Origin: JBCDIQ01 sp039024295
Lineage (GTDB): Bacteria; Bacteroidota; Bacteroidia; J057
Direction: 5' to 3'
DNA length: 6,448 nt
NCBI GenBank assembly: GCA_039024295.1
Contig: JBCDIQ010000338.1
Location: forward strand, 1-6,448
Each line of letters begins with the position of its first letter. The first letter of the stretch is position 1. A program made the position numbers and the translations under genes. Shown in pieces: positions 1 to 6,448 of the stretch. The notes under the pieces are model-generated. The model searched no databases. It was not told where the DNA came from and worked only from the letters and a program-made list of their open reading frames with translations.

Positions 1-1621
1 AATAATTCTTGGAACCAGTAAATACTGTCGATACCTTACCTAACGAGGAGATGAAATGAACGCTCTTAGTCCAATGTTTAAACGAAAGGCTATTAAGACA
101 AGCACCTAAGAAAATCAGGATCACTCCTGCAATAGAAGTAGCTTGATTTGACAGCAAATATCCAGGTCCAAGGACCAAAAATGCGCCAGCCAAACTGATC
201 CAGAAGGGAATAAGTCCATTCCTCACTTTTGATTTTTTGAATAAAATGAAAAGGTTGATGAACATCGCAACCATAAGTACGGGGATCAACCAGGGACTAT
301 AGGGAATACTTTGTAGGCTTGAAATACCAAAAGCACTCAAGTATACAGCCCAGCAGATTGGGCATTTTGGAAAAAAAGCCAGAAGCAAAGGAACTCCTGC
401 CTGCTGTAAGGAACTTACTACTGAAGAAATCCAACTGCTACCAGAGCCGCTTTTTACCATCCTTGTTACATCCCCCAATACCTTTTCAACATCCCATTGA
501 AGTCGAGTATATGAATAACTGATGTATCCATTTTGATTTAAAACATAAAGTTCAAGCCGATGCTGATTCACCGTAGAAGATACATGGTTTACCCCAAGTT
601 GGAAGAAATCAGAGAGGACCTTAAAATCCTCTGATCTGGTTCTCAACATGTGAATGTTAGGGCCAAACTTCACCCCTCTATTTTTACCAAAAACACGCAT
701 TTTTGCGGGAGTGTCAAAACTTGGGTCATAGGTAAACGCCAATAAATTAACTTTATCCAGCAAGTTAGAATCTTGTAATTTCTGTTGCAATTGACCCATT
801 TTATTGATGGTGAGGGTGCACTTTTTCGGATTCATACAACGGGTGTAAAAGAATGCCACAACCGTTGGTTTACTGTCAATAATATTGGCTAAGGTTTTGA
901 TTTCACCATTTTCATTTTCTACCTCAATATTGCCAATCCGCTCAACATTCCTAACCCGTCTCAACCAGTTGTAAGAAAAGCCAGACTTTTCAGCCTCGAT
1001 CTCACAGCAACTCAAGTCAAGTTTTCGATCATCAGCTTCAATTATATTGATCGTTTCCTGGATCAACTCTCTAGTTTCAGGATCAAAATCATAAGTATTG
1101 GTTAGAAATTGGGTTAACTCTGGCAATGCGCCTTTGGCGTATCCCCTTAACCACTGAAAAGTCAGGAGTATTTCTCGTTTTGCACTTGAAGGTCTTTGTA
1201 GAGGCCATGATGGCTTAAATTCGTTCAGATCCATGCTATCGTCATGGTACCGAATGTTGCGTAAAGCCTGAAATAAAAAACTAATATATTGTACATTAGG
1301 GCTTTTTGTACCTCTCAATGCCCTAGCTGCCGCAGCTACTCTGTAGGCAATTCTGCCATTTTGGAGTTCATCCAGGATGTATTTCATGGCAGTATTGGGA
1401 AGTCCCAATTCCAAAAAGGATGCCATCGCATACCCCCTGATTCTATCCATCTGGTAGCTTGGCCGCTCCATGTAAACAGGGTGGCGTTCAGATAAAAGTT
1501 CAACCAGTAACCCGATTGGAAGTTCCCTAGTGCGAACCTTATTTATAAGCTGGCCGATTTGGTCTTCGGTGCTGTTGCGGGAAAGCTGCTCTTGGTTAAT
1601 AATACCGATTTCTTTAGTCAT
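1..1621 (-). CDS. HEAT-like / SCO1-SenC / four-helix membrane fusion protein, probable copper chaperone (3' end cut by window)
   Basis: This frame is open from the ATG at 1621-1619 to the left edge, giving 540 codons with no stop, so the C-terminus is missing. Residues 1-195 are mainly helical and HEAT-like (alternating Leu/Ala-rich helices). Residues 221-390 form an SCO1/SenC thioredoxin-like domain: FFYTRC at 257-262, a second Cys at 268, the family signature DPSFDTP at 299-305, and His354, which aligns with the copper-ligand His of SCO proteins. SCO proteins bind copper and deliver it to cuproenzymes such as cytochrome oxidase. Residues 410-515 hold about four hydrophobic segments (410-436, 444-461, 469-490, 495-514); the first contains C420-P-I-C423-W, reminiscent of MerC-like metal transporters. 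Two oddities stand out: the SCO cysteines are spaced CX5C rather than the usual CX3C, and there is no N-terminal anchor or signal peptide. The start lies 10 bp after the tyrosinase stop, so the two genes are probably co-transcribed. The SCO fold is well supported; delivery of copper to the neighbouring tyrosinase is inferred. Confidence 0.88.
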   Translation of the reverse strand, partial: MTKEIGIINQEQLSRNSTEDQIGQLINKVRTRELPIGLLVELLSERHPVYMERPSYQMDRIRGYAMASFLELGLPNTAMKYILDELQNGRIAYRVAAAARALRGTKSPNVQYISFLFQALRNIRYHDDSMDLNEFKPSWPLQRPSSAKREILLTFQWLRGYAKGALPELTQFLTNTYDFDPETRELIQETINIIEADDRKLDLSCCEIEAEKSGFSYNWLRRVRNVERIGNIEVENENGEIKTLANIIDSKPTVVAFFYTRCMNPKKCTLTINKMGQLQQKLQDSNLLDKVNLLAFTYDPSFDTPAKMRVFGKNRGVKFGPNIHMLRTRSEDFKVLSDFFQLGVNHVSSTVNQHRLELYVLNQNGYISYSYTRLQWDVEKVLGDVTRMVKSGSGSSWISSVVSSLQQAGVPLLLAFFPKCPICWAVYLSAFGISSLQSIPYSPWLIPVLMVAMFINLFILFKKSKVRNGLIPFWISLAGAFLVLGPGYLLSNQATSIAGVILIFLGACLNSLSFKHWTKSVHFISSLGKVSTVFTGSKNY

Positions 1622-1631
1622 CACCTTACGC

Positions 1632-4616
1632 TTAAGTTGGATCAATCTTTCCGATAAGTTTGAAGGCAATGGCTTTTACATCACATTCGGTACCTTGGTA
1701 TTCTATCTCCTCATTTTCTATAGAGTCGATCAAATTACTGAGAGATTCAATTAATTGGTTTCTCTCTCTTAACTTGTGATCCGTGTATAGAAGGGAATTC
1801 ATAAGACTAGCTTCAAATCTGGTGAAAATTATTTTATCATTAGTTTTCTGTAGATTTCGAATAAGATCAGCTGCCAAATCATTGGCTTTTTCAGGTTTTG
1901 TAAAGTGCAAGGCCAGAAATGCAGAGCGTCTGATTTCCGGGTTTTCATCGTTTCCAGCGATTACTTTTTTCTTTAGGAAATCATCTGATTCAGGATCGGT
2001 ATCTAGCGCCTGTATGGCTGCTTTACAGACTTTTTCACTCTTTGTCTTCCTGATTGTTTCGGCAAACAATTGTACATGTTGATTTTTGGTATTTTGCCTT
2101 AATAGTAAGATGGCATCTACTTTTTTATTATCGTCTTCTTCAGTTGGATTGTTTCCATCTTCCATCCGTATTGTCCTTATGAGTTTATCCTGCAATTCTC
2201 CATCCTCATGGCTACTTAGCGTCTCCATAGATGCATATCTTAGGATTTCATGGTCATTGGTCAACAATCCTCTCAGAATAGAATGAAACCGAGGTCTACG
2301 CGAAGCATAATGCCGATTAGCCCTTTTTGCTATTTTCATCTCGTGAACCATATCCAAACGTTCCTGAACAGTTGAGGATTCGTTTGCAATTATAGACAGG
2401 CAAGCATCTAACCCTGCTTCGCTTTCACTTATGTTAATGAAGTATTTTTCGTCAGTGGGCGTGCCATTTCCTGCTGATTTTTTATCTGCATTTTTTTCTG
2501 CTTTCTCGTCAGCTTCTTCCTCTATTTCTTTTTGAGCTTCCTCTTTTGCGACTTCATCAATAAAATCTGCCAAATCGCCAAAAAGAAACTCTTTTTGTTG
2601 AGCTTCATTGACAATGTTTTTTAAGGAGAGCCTGTAGGCTAACTTGTGAAGTTCCTTGGCGTTTTCCTTTTTTAACAACTTTATCAGGGATACTTTAAGA
2701 AACCCCAGGTAATTACTTCTGAGATTTTTATTGCCAAAGAGGGAATGAGAGTTAATAAGCAATTGCATGGCCTTAAGTAACAGGTTCACATCGGGGTTAC
2801 TTTCATCAAACACTTTTCGCAGAGAAGCAAAAAGTTCAGCATGTAGTTGGTTACGAATACCAGTGCTTTGAGTAAGTAAGAGTTCAAGTACTTTTTGTCT
2901 GAATTCAACCTTTTCATTTTTGTTTTGTACTATTTCTAGTACTCTCCGCTGATCTTTCACACTATGGAGCAGTACATTTTTCTCTATTTCCTCAGCCCAG
3001 GCCATTTTTTCTTCAATATTACCTACCGTTTCCCCTCTTAGAAAAATGGTATTGTACTGAACTGTGGTAAACTCATTTGGTGTGAGCATTTTATCAGACT
3101 TTTCCTTGTCCACATCAAAGTAGGGAATGTCATCAAAATCAAACCCAAGTACTGTTTTATGATCCAATCTGCCCTGATAGTCTATTGTATCCTTGACAAG
3201 TGGGTAGTCTGTGCCCGGAAAATTGGAAGTCGGTGATTGCGGGAATTTTAGTCGAAGATGAGGCACATTTCCACCTCCATATTCACTGTCGTACCACTTT
3301 CTCCACGGGCGGCTCAGCAATGGTTCTTTCTCAGCATCCCAAGGCCACAGCACATCATCAGCGTAGTTGCCCAAATCAAAACTACCCACATTGTAAAACC
3401 CCGCATCAAGGTCAAACTTTTTGGGGTTAGCTTCAGCCCACTCTTTTCCTCTTGGTCCCTGATAGCCATATGGTCTGGGATAGGTTTTCTTATCATCAGC
3501 ATCAAATCGGTTATGCACATGCTGCCATTTTGCCCATAGCCTATCAACGTTACTGTGCATCATGAAAAACAAAGGGTCAACAGGATCTTTCCCAATGTCA
3601 ACCACATGCCCCGTAAATGCGCTGTGTCCAGGATTATGAGACTGTGTTTCTTCAAAGTTGTACCATTCTATGAACTCATCTGAGTAATTAATTACTGTGT
3701 CTTCATCACGGATTCTATCATTTGCTTTATGAGAGGTTGGATCTTTATACCGAAAAGCTCTTCTTAAAGGTCCCCACAGTGTGTGACCCGCGTAGATTTC
3801 CATTGGGTTATTACAGTTAAATGTAGGTCTTTGATTTTCATTAATAACCTGAATGTAATTAGCGTCTTTTCCGAGAGTTGATTCCTGGGTTTCACCAACA
3901 AACTCTTTGGTGAAAACATTGTCAGCAGCCTCATCAAATTTCCAATATGGAACAGTTACCCGAGGGTCGATCGCTTGCATTTCCCGCTCTAGGTGTAACA
4001 GGTAAGCCCTATGCCAGGGGTGAAAGGATTCACGGCCATGAATTTCAAATGCAGTTTCGAATGTGTGCATAAGGACAATTTCATGCAATAAGCTACTAGG
4101 GTTGGCGCTGTATGTACCGGAATAAGAACCCTTCAAAGGTGTATTGTTCAACCTTACAAAGGTTTCCAGAAATAGGTTTCTTTCTACGGGAGTAAGCTTG
4201 TTTGCATTCTTACGGACCCTGACCATTATGTATTCCTTTAGCGATTGTACACTATTGTCTTCAGAACTGATATCTATAAAGGTATCCTTTTGGGCCTCAC
4301 TAGCAGATCCAAAAACTCCCGCAACATAGAAGGTAAACTCGTTACCAGCCTGCAATTTGATAGAAAGAATCTCTTTGGGGGAAGCATCTGGCGTATTGCT
4401 TTCATAAAGTGCTAATTCTCCCGTGAATTTCGTATCACCTAAATGTTCATCATCGTTTAACTCCCCCTCGACACCTTGACCTGTAGTAATCTTTACAGAC
4501 ACTGGTGTATCCCCATCCTTATACCCCTCAACGGCTAATGTACACTTCACAGGGGTCCAACCCACATAAGCTGCTTCAGACGGCTCTTTGTCGTTTATTT
4601 TCAGTGTAAATTTCAT
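1632..4616 (-). CDS. Large tyrosinase-family (type-3 copper) protein with N-terminal beta extension and C-terminal HEAT-like region
   Basis: This 994-residue protein has a dinuclear copper centre of the tyrosinase/polyphenol oxidase family, which oxidises phenols or catechols to quinones with O2. The CuA ligands are probably H184 (LMH), H193 (EIH) and H202 (PWHRAYL). The CuB ligands are probably H327 and H331 (HNPGH) and H354 in DPLFFMMHSNVDRLW. Asn328 follows the first CuB His, as in several tyrosinases with monophenolase activity. The domain opens near residue 130 and closes with GFDFDD at 491-496, a variant of the tyrosine motif that ends this core. Residues 1-125 look beta-rich and Ig-like. 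Residues 530-994 are helical and HEAT-like, interrupted by a Glu/Lys/Ala-rich linker at 686-715. Bacterial tyrosinases are often around 300 residues, so this one is greatly extended. No signal peptide or membrane segment is seen. The start is the ATG 39 bp after the upstream gene, with only a weak AGG five bases before it; the stop is TAA. The substrate cannot be read from the sequence: it could be a pigment precursor, a peptide tyrosine or a phenolic compound. Confidence 0.93.
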   Translation of the reverse strand: MKFTLKINDKEPSEAAYVGWTPVKCTLAVEGYKDGDTPVSVKITTGQGVEGELNDDEHLGDTKFTGELALYESNTPDASPKEILSIKLQAGNEFTFYVAGVFGSASEAQKDTFIDISSEDNSVQSLKEYIMVRVRKNANKLTPVERNLFLETFVRLNNTPLKGSYSGTYSANPSSLLHEIVLMHTFETAFEIHGRESFHPWHRAYLLHLEREMQAIDPRVTVPYWKFDEAADNVFTKEFVGETQESTLGKDANYIQVINENQRPTFNCNNPMEIYAGHTLWGPLRRAFRYKDPTSHKANDRIRDEDTVINYSDEFIEWYNFEETQSHNPGHSAFTGHVVDIGKDPVDPLFFMMHSNVDRLWAKWQHVHNRFDADDKKTYPRPYGYQGPRGKEWAEANPKKFDLDAGFYNVGSFDLGNYADDVLWPWDAEKEPLLSRPWRKWYDSEYGGGNVPHLRLKFPQSPTSNFPGTDYPLVKDTIDYQGRLDHKTVLGFDFDDIPYFDVDKEKSDKMLTPNEFTTVQYNTIFLRGETVGNIEEKMAWAEEIEKNVLLHSVKDQRRVLEIVQNKNEKVEFRQKVLELLLTQSTGIRNQLHAELFASLRKVFDESNPDVNLLLKAMQLLINSHSLFGNKNLRSNYLGFLKVSLIKLLKKENAKELHKLAYRLSLKNIVNEAQQKEFLFGDLADFIDEVAKEEAQKEIEEEADEKAEKNADKKSAGNGTPTDEKYFINISESEAGLDACLSIIANESSTVQERLDMVHEMKIAKRANRHYASRRPRFHSILRGLLTNDHEILRYASMETLSSHEDGELQDKLIRTIRMEDGNNPTEEDDNKKVDAILLLRQNTKNQHVQLFAETIRKTKSEKVCKAAIQALDTDPESDDFLKKKVIAGNDENPEIRRSAFLALHFTKPEKANDLAADLIRNLQKTNDKIIFTRFEASLMNSLLYTDHKLRERNQLIESLSNLIDSIENEEIEYQGTECDVKAIAFKLIGKIDPT

Positions 4617-4655
4617 GTTGACCTACATTATTAGATTTGACTATTTGAACCCTTT

Positions 4656-5066
4656 CTATTCCTCATCCTTTTTGAGCATAATAAATGAGGCCACATAACC
4701 TGCTTGGTTCTGCCCATGAGGCTCACTCCTTATGACACTGCCTACAATCGCTGGTACCTGATTGATTCCCTCAGCCCAGTTGGGCACCAAGTATCCTTTA
4801 TAATCGTAAACCCAATCCTCTGATTGGGTTCCTTTGATCCCCTTTGCTTGAAATCTTAACGCGTATGGATTGCCGAAACTAATGACCCCATTTACTTTCA
4901 TCTGGAAACTTTTCCCAAAGTCAAATTCGGCTACTAACTCTCCATAAGCAGCAGGTAATAGGTTGAAATCACCCTGACCAAATATCTTTGGGGGCTCTTT
5001 AGAATCTGCGATGTTGTGAAAGCTTCTATAAAGCCATTTTCCGGTTAAGTTGCTAGGATTTTGCAT
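4656..5066 (-). CDS. Small conserved-looking protein of unknown function, first gene of the tyrosinase operon
   Basis: This is a 136-residue protein that I cannot assign to a named family. It begins with NLTGKWLYRSFHN and is rich in alternating hydrophobic and polar residues, Gly and aromatics, which suggests a small all-beta domain, possibly lipocalin-like. The most motif-like stretch is DWVYDYKGYLVPNW at 84-97, followed by PAIVGSVIR at 105-113. It has no Cys and only two His (H17, H117), with no signal peptide or membrane helix. The ATG at 5066 is the first in frame after a TAA at 5093-5091, and the gene ends with TAG. It precedes the tyrosinase gene by 39 bp on the same strand, so co-transcription is likely. 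In Streptomyces a small helper gene (melC1) precedes the tyrosinase gene melC2. The position is similar, but no sequence similarity to MelC1 is evident, so a helper role is only a hypothesis. Confidence 0.82.
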   Translation of the reverse strand: MQNPSNLTGKWLYRSFHNIADSKEPPKIFGQGDFNLLPAAYGELVAEFDFGKSFQMKVNGVISFGNPYALRFQAKGIKGTQSEDWVYDYKGYLVPNWAEGINQVPAIVGSVIRSEPHGQNQAGYVASFIMLKKDEE

Positions 5067-5435
5067 GGGTATAAATGAATATTGATAAGTTTACAGTAGT
5101 GATAAAAAATGAAGTAGTAACGAGGGAATGGGTTGATATAATCTTGTGGATTAAAAAAGGATGGATTACAGTTATAAAAGGCTAAAAGGACTGATTCTGA
5201 AGTAGATTAAGTACGAACTATGATAGTAGCAGAACAGATAATTAGTGATTTAAATTCGTATAATATTAATTTATGAAAAATCCGTATTAATACAAATTAT
5301 TAGTTATTATTTCTTTGTTAAGCAATTTACATGGGGATTATTTGAACCGTTCTGTCTACAATCAACGCACAACATTCCCCACAACAGTTTCCCCCTTCCT
5401 CCGTTTAAAGACAACGAAACTCCGTAGCACCACAC
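5067..5435. other. AT-rich divergent intergenic region, presumed to hold both promoters
   Basis: This 369-bp gap separates two divergently read genes and must contain, or lie close to, the promoters of both the minus-strand tyrosinase operon and the plus-strand ABC transporter gene. It is very AT-rich in the middle: positions 5221-5280 contain 12 G/C in 60 bases. No convincing coding frame is present. I looked on both strands for the Bacteroidota -7 element TAnnTTTG and found only imperfect matches, so I place no promoter. No riboswitch or terminator hairpin was recognised. A pyrimidine-rich stretch lies at about 5374-5402, before the ABC gene. Confidence 0.6.
5253..5298. repeat. Imperfect inverted repeat with a 10-bp palindrome in the divergent intergenic region
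   Basis: The arms AATTCGTAT (5253-5261) and ATACAAATT (5290-5298) are inverted copies matching at 8 of 9 positions, with a 28-bp spacer. Within the right half, GTATTAATAC at 5284-5293 is a perfect palindrome. This arrangement could be an operator serving the divergent genes. In such AT-rich DNA, however, palindromes of this size arise by chance, so support is weak. Confidence 0.22.
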
Positions 5436-6448
5436 ATGGCAGATTGGAAAAAATGGTTTGGCATTACCGAACCAACTAGCAGGAAAAGAGGAAAAGAAAC
5501 CCCGAGTTTTCGAGACAACCTCAAGGCATTTAAATTTCTCCCCCCCTTTTTTAAGCTGATATGGGAAACCCACCGTGGGTACACCCTTACCAACGGGTTA
5601 CTCCGCATTTTCAAAGCAGGCATTCCCGTGACGACCCTGTACATCGGCAAGCTCATCATCGATGAGGTGGTTTTCCTCATGGACCATCCAGAGGCACCCC
5701 TGACACATATTGGGATGTATGTAACGGCTGAGCTGGTGCTGGTGGTGCTGTCTGCCCTGATGCTGCGCCTGATTACCCTGATTGATTCCCTGCTGGGAGA
5801 CCTTTTTTCGAATGAAATCTCTGTGCGAATCATTGAGCAAGCAGCCAGACTGGACTTGCCCATGTTTGAAGACAGCCTTTTCTACGATAAGCTAGAACGG
5901 GCACGACGCCAATCTACCGGGCGTGTGCTATTGATGTCGCAGATCTTCATGCAGGTCCAAGATTTGATCACCATCTTTTTTCTGGGAGCAGGTTTGGTCT
6001 GGTTCAATCCCTGGTTGATCATTCTATTAATCCTGGCAGTGATTCCAGCATTTTTAAGCGAGACCTACTTCAACCGAAGAAGCTATTCACTGGCACGCAA
6101 CTGGACACCTGAACGACGTGAACTTGACTACCTTCGCTTTGTGGGGGCAAGTGATCACACGGCAAAAGAGATCAAAATCTTTGGGCTTGAGGATTTCTTG
6201 AAAGAAAAATTCTCCCAAGTAGCCGACCGGTATTATCAAGCGAATAAAAAGCTGGCTGTGAAACGGTTTGGGTGGGGGCTTATGTTCAACACCCTCGGGG
6301 ATATTGGATATTACATTGCCTACGCAGTTATCATTTTACAAACTGTAGGACGCCCGCTCTTCATTGGCGGTTTCAACTTATTGGGGAGTGCAGTAGCTTT
6401 GACCCTTGGAGATTTAACCTTTTTGGCAGGATCCTTTTCTCGTTTGAG
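5436..6448 (+). CDS. ABC exporter, N-terminal transmembrane domain (3' end cut by window)
   Basis: The frame is open from the ATG at 5436 to the right edge, giving 337 codons with no stop. An in-frame TAA at 5406 precedes the ATG and no other start lies between, which fixes the start. The protein has a basic, soluble N-terminus of about 45 residues, then hydrophobic segments near 52-78, 94-120, 170-190, 192-210, 285-305 and 318-335, matching the six-helix core of type-IV (MsbA/Sav1866-like) ABC exporters. Family-typical stretches include MFEDSLFYDKLERAR (143-157), the cytoplasmic loop KEIKIFGLEDFLKEKF (244-259), and GDLTFLAGSFSRL (325-337), which leads towards the nucleotide-binding domain. 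The Walker A, signature and Walker B motifs should lie beyond the window, so ATPase competence cannot be judged. The transported substrate is unknown. A sample line (5641-5700) has 33 of 60 G/C, richer than much of the neighbouring operon. The gene is divergent from the tyrosinase unit, and no shared role is shown. Confidence 0.88.
   Translation, partial: MADWKKWFGITEPTSRKRGKETPSFRDNLKAFKFLPPFFKLIWETHRGYTLTNGLLRIFKAGIPVTTLYIGKLIIDEVVFLMDHPEAPLTHIGMYVTAELVLVVLSALMLRLITLIDSLLGDLFSNEISVRIIEQAARLDLPMFEDSLFYDKLERARRQSTGRVLLMSQIFMQVQDLITIFFLGAGLVWFNPWLIILLILAVIPAFLSETYFNRRSYSLARNWTPERRELDYLRFVGASDHTAKEIKIFGLEDFLKEKFSQVADRYYQANKKLAVKRFGWGLMFNTLGDIGYYIAYAVIILQTVGRPLFIGGFNLLGSAVALTLGDLTFLAGSFSRL

Noticed and set aside
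319..522. Plus-strand frame of 67 codons, with similar frames at 1289-1495 and 1530-1754
   Set aside because: They lie opposite the SCO fusion gene (the third also crosses the end of the tyrosinase gene), which is continuously open for 540 codons with family signatures; these frames are antisense shadows.
1622..1631. Ribosome binding site AAGG before the SCO fusion start
   Set aside because: It sits only two bases from the ATG, too close for a normal Shine-Dalgarno, and this bacterial group generally does not rely on one.
2464..2561. Low-complexity Glu/Lys/Ala-rich stretch as a sign of frameshift or repeat expansion
   Set aside because: The frame remains open and helical HEAT-like sequence resumes after it, so it is best read as a flexible charged linker between helical blocks.
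3200..3547. Open frames of 76-93 codons on both strands within the tyrosinase gene
   Set aside because: They overlap the oxidase coding sequence in other frames and show no motif; the dicopper motifs belong to the long minus-strand frame.
5284..5345. Possible Bacteroidota -7 promoter elements, such as ATTATTTG near 5338 (plus) and ATAATTTG on the minus strand near 5300
   Set aside because: Each departs from TAnnTTTG at two positions in AT-rich DNA, and no -33 element at proper spacing was recognised.
5405..5863. Minus-strand open frames of 152, 80 and 88 codons in 5307-5863
   Set aside because: They lie opposite the ABC exporter reading frame, which has clear family motifs and membrane helices. 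The minus-strand translations are Ser/Arg- or Gln/His-rich with no recognisable domain, so they are shadows.

Overview
The window looks like part of a chromosome from a Bacteroidota bacterium, perhaps of the Cytophaga/Flammeovirga type. This is inferred from the AT-rich background, the lack of clear Shine-Dalgarno sequences, and the protein style (tyrosinase, HEAT and SCO fusions). No marker gene fixes the taxonomy. There are no RNA genes, CRISPR arrays, insertion sequences or phage genes.

Layout: positions 1-5066 hold three tightly packed genes on the minus strand, read from right to left. First comes a small 136-residue protein of unrecognised function (4656-5066). Next, after 39 bp, is a 994-residue type-3 copper (tyrosinase) protein with a beta-rich N-terminal extension and a long alpha-helical, HEAT-like C-terminal half (1632-4616). 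Then, after 10 bp, comes a protein that begins with a HEAT-like helical region, continues with an SCO1/SenC thioredoxin-like copper-chaperone domain, and ends in a four-helix membrane module with a CPIC motif (1-1621, cut by the left window edge). A 369-bp, very AT-rich intergenic stretch (5067-5435) separates this unit from a divergent plus-strand gene (5436-6448, cut by the right edge). That gene encodes the membrane half of an ABC exporter.

How the genes may work together: the close spacing suggests that the three minus-strand genes form one operon. The central enzyme needs two copper ions. The downstream protein joins a copper-chaperone fold to a cysteine-bearing membrane module. The small upstream gene sits where the tyrosinase 'caddie' gene melC1 sits in Streptomyces. 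The operon can therefore be read as a self-contained copper-oxidase module with its own copper-delivery protein, and possibly its own assembly partner. None of the three proteins has an evident N-terminal signal peptide, which makes their cellular location an open question. The ABC exporter is divergent, and nothing in the sequence ties it functionally to the operon.
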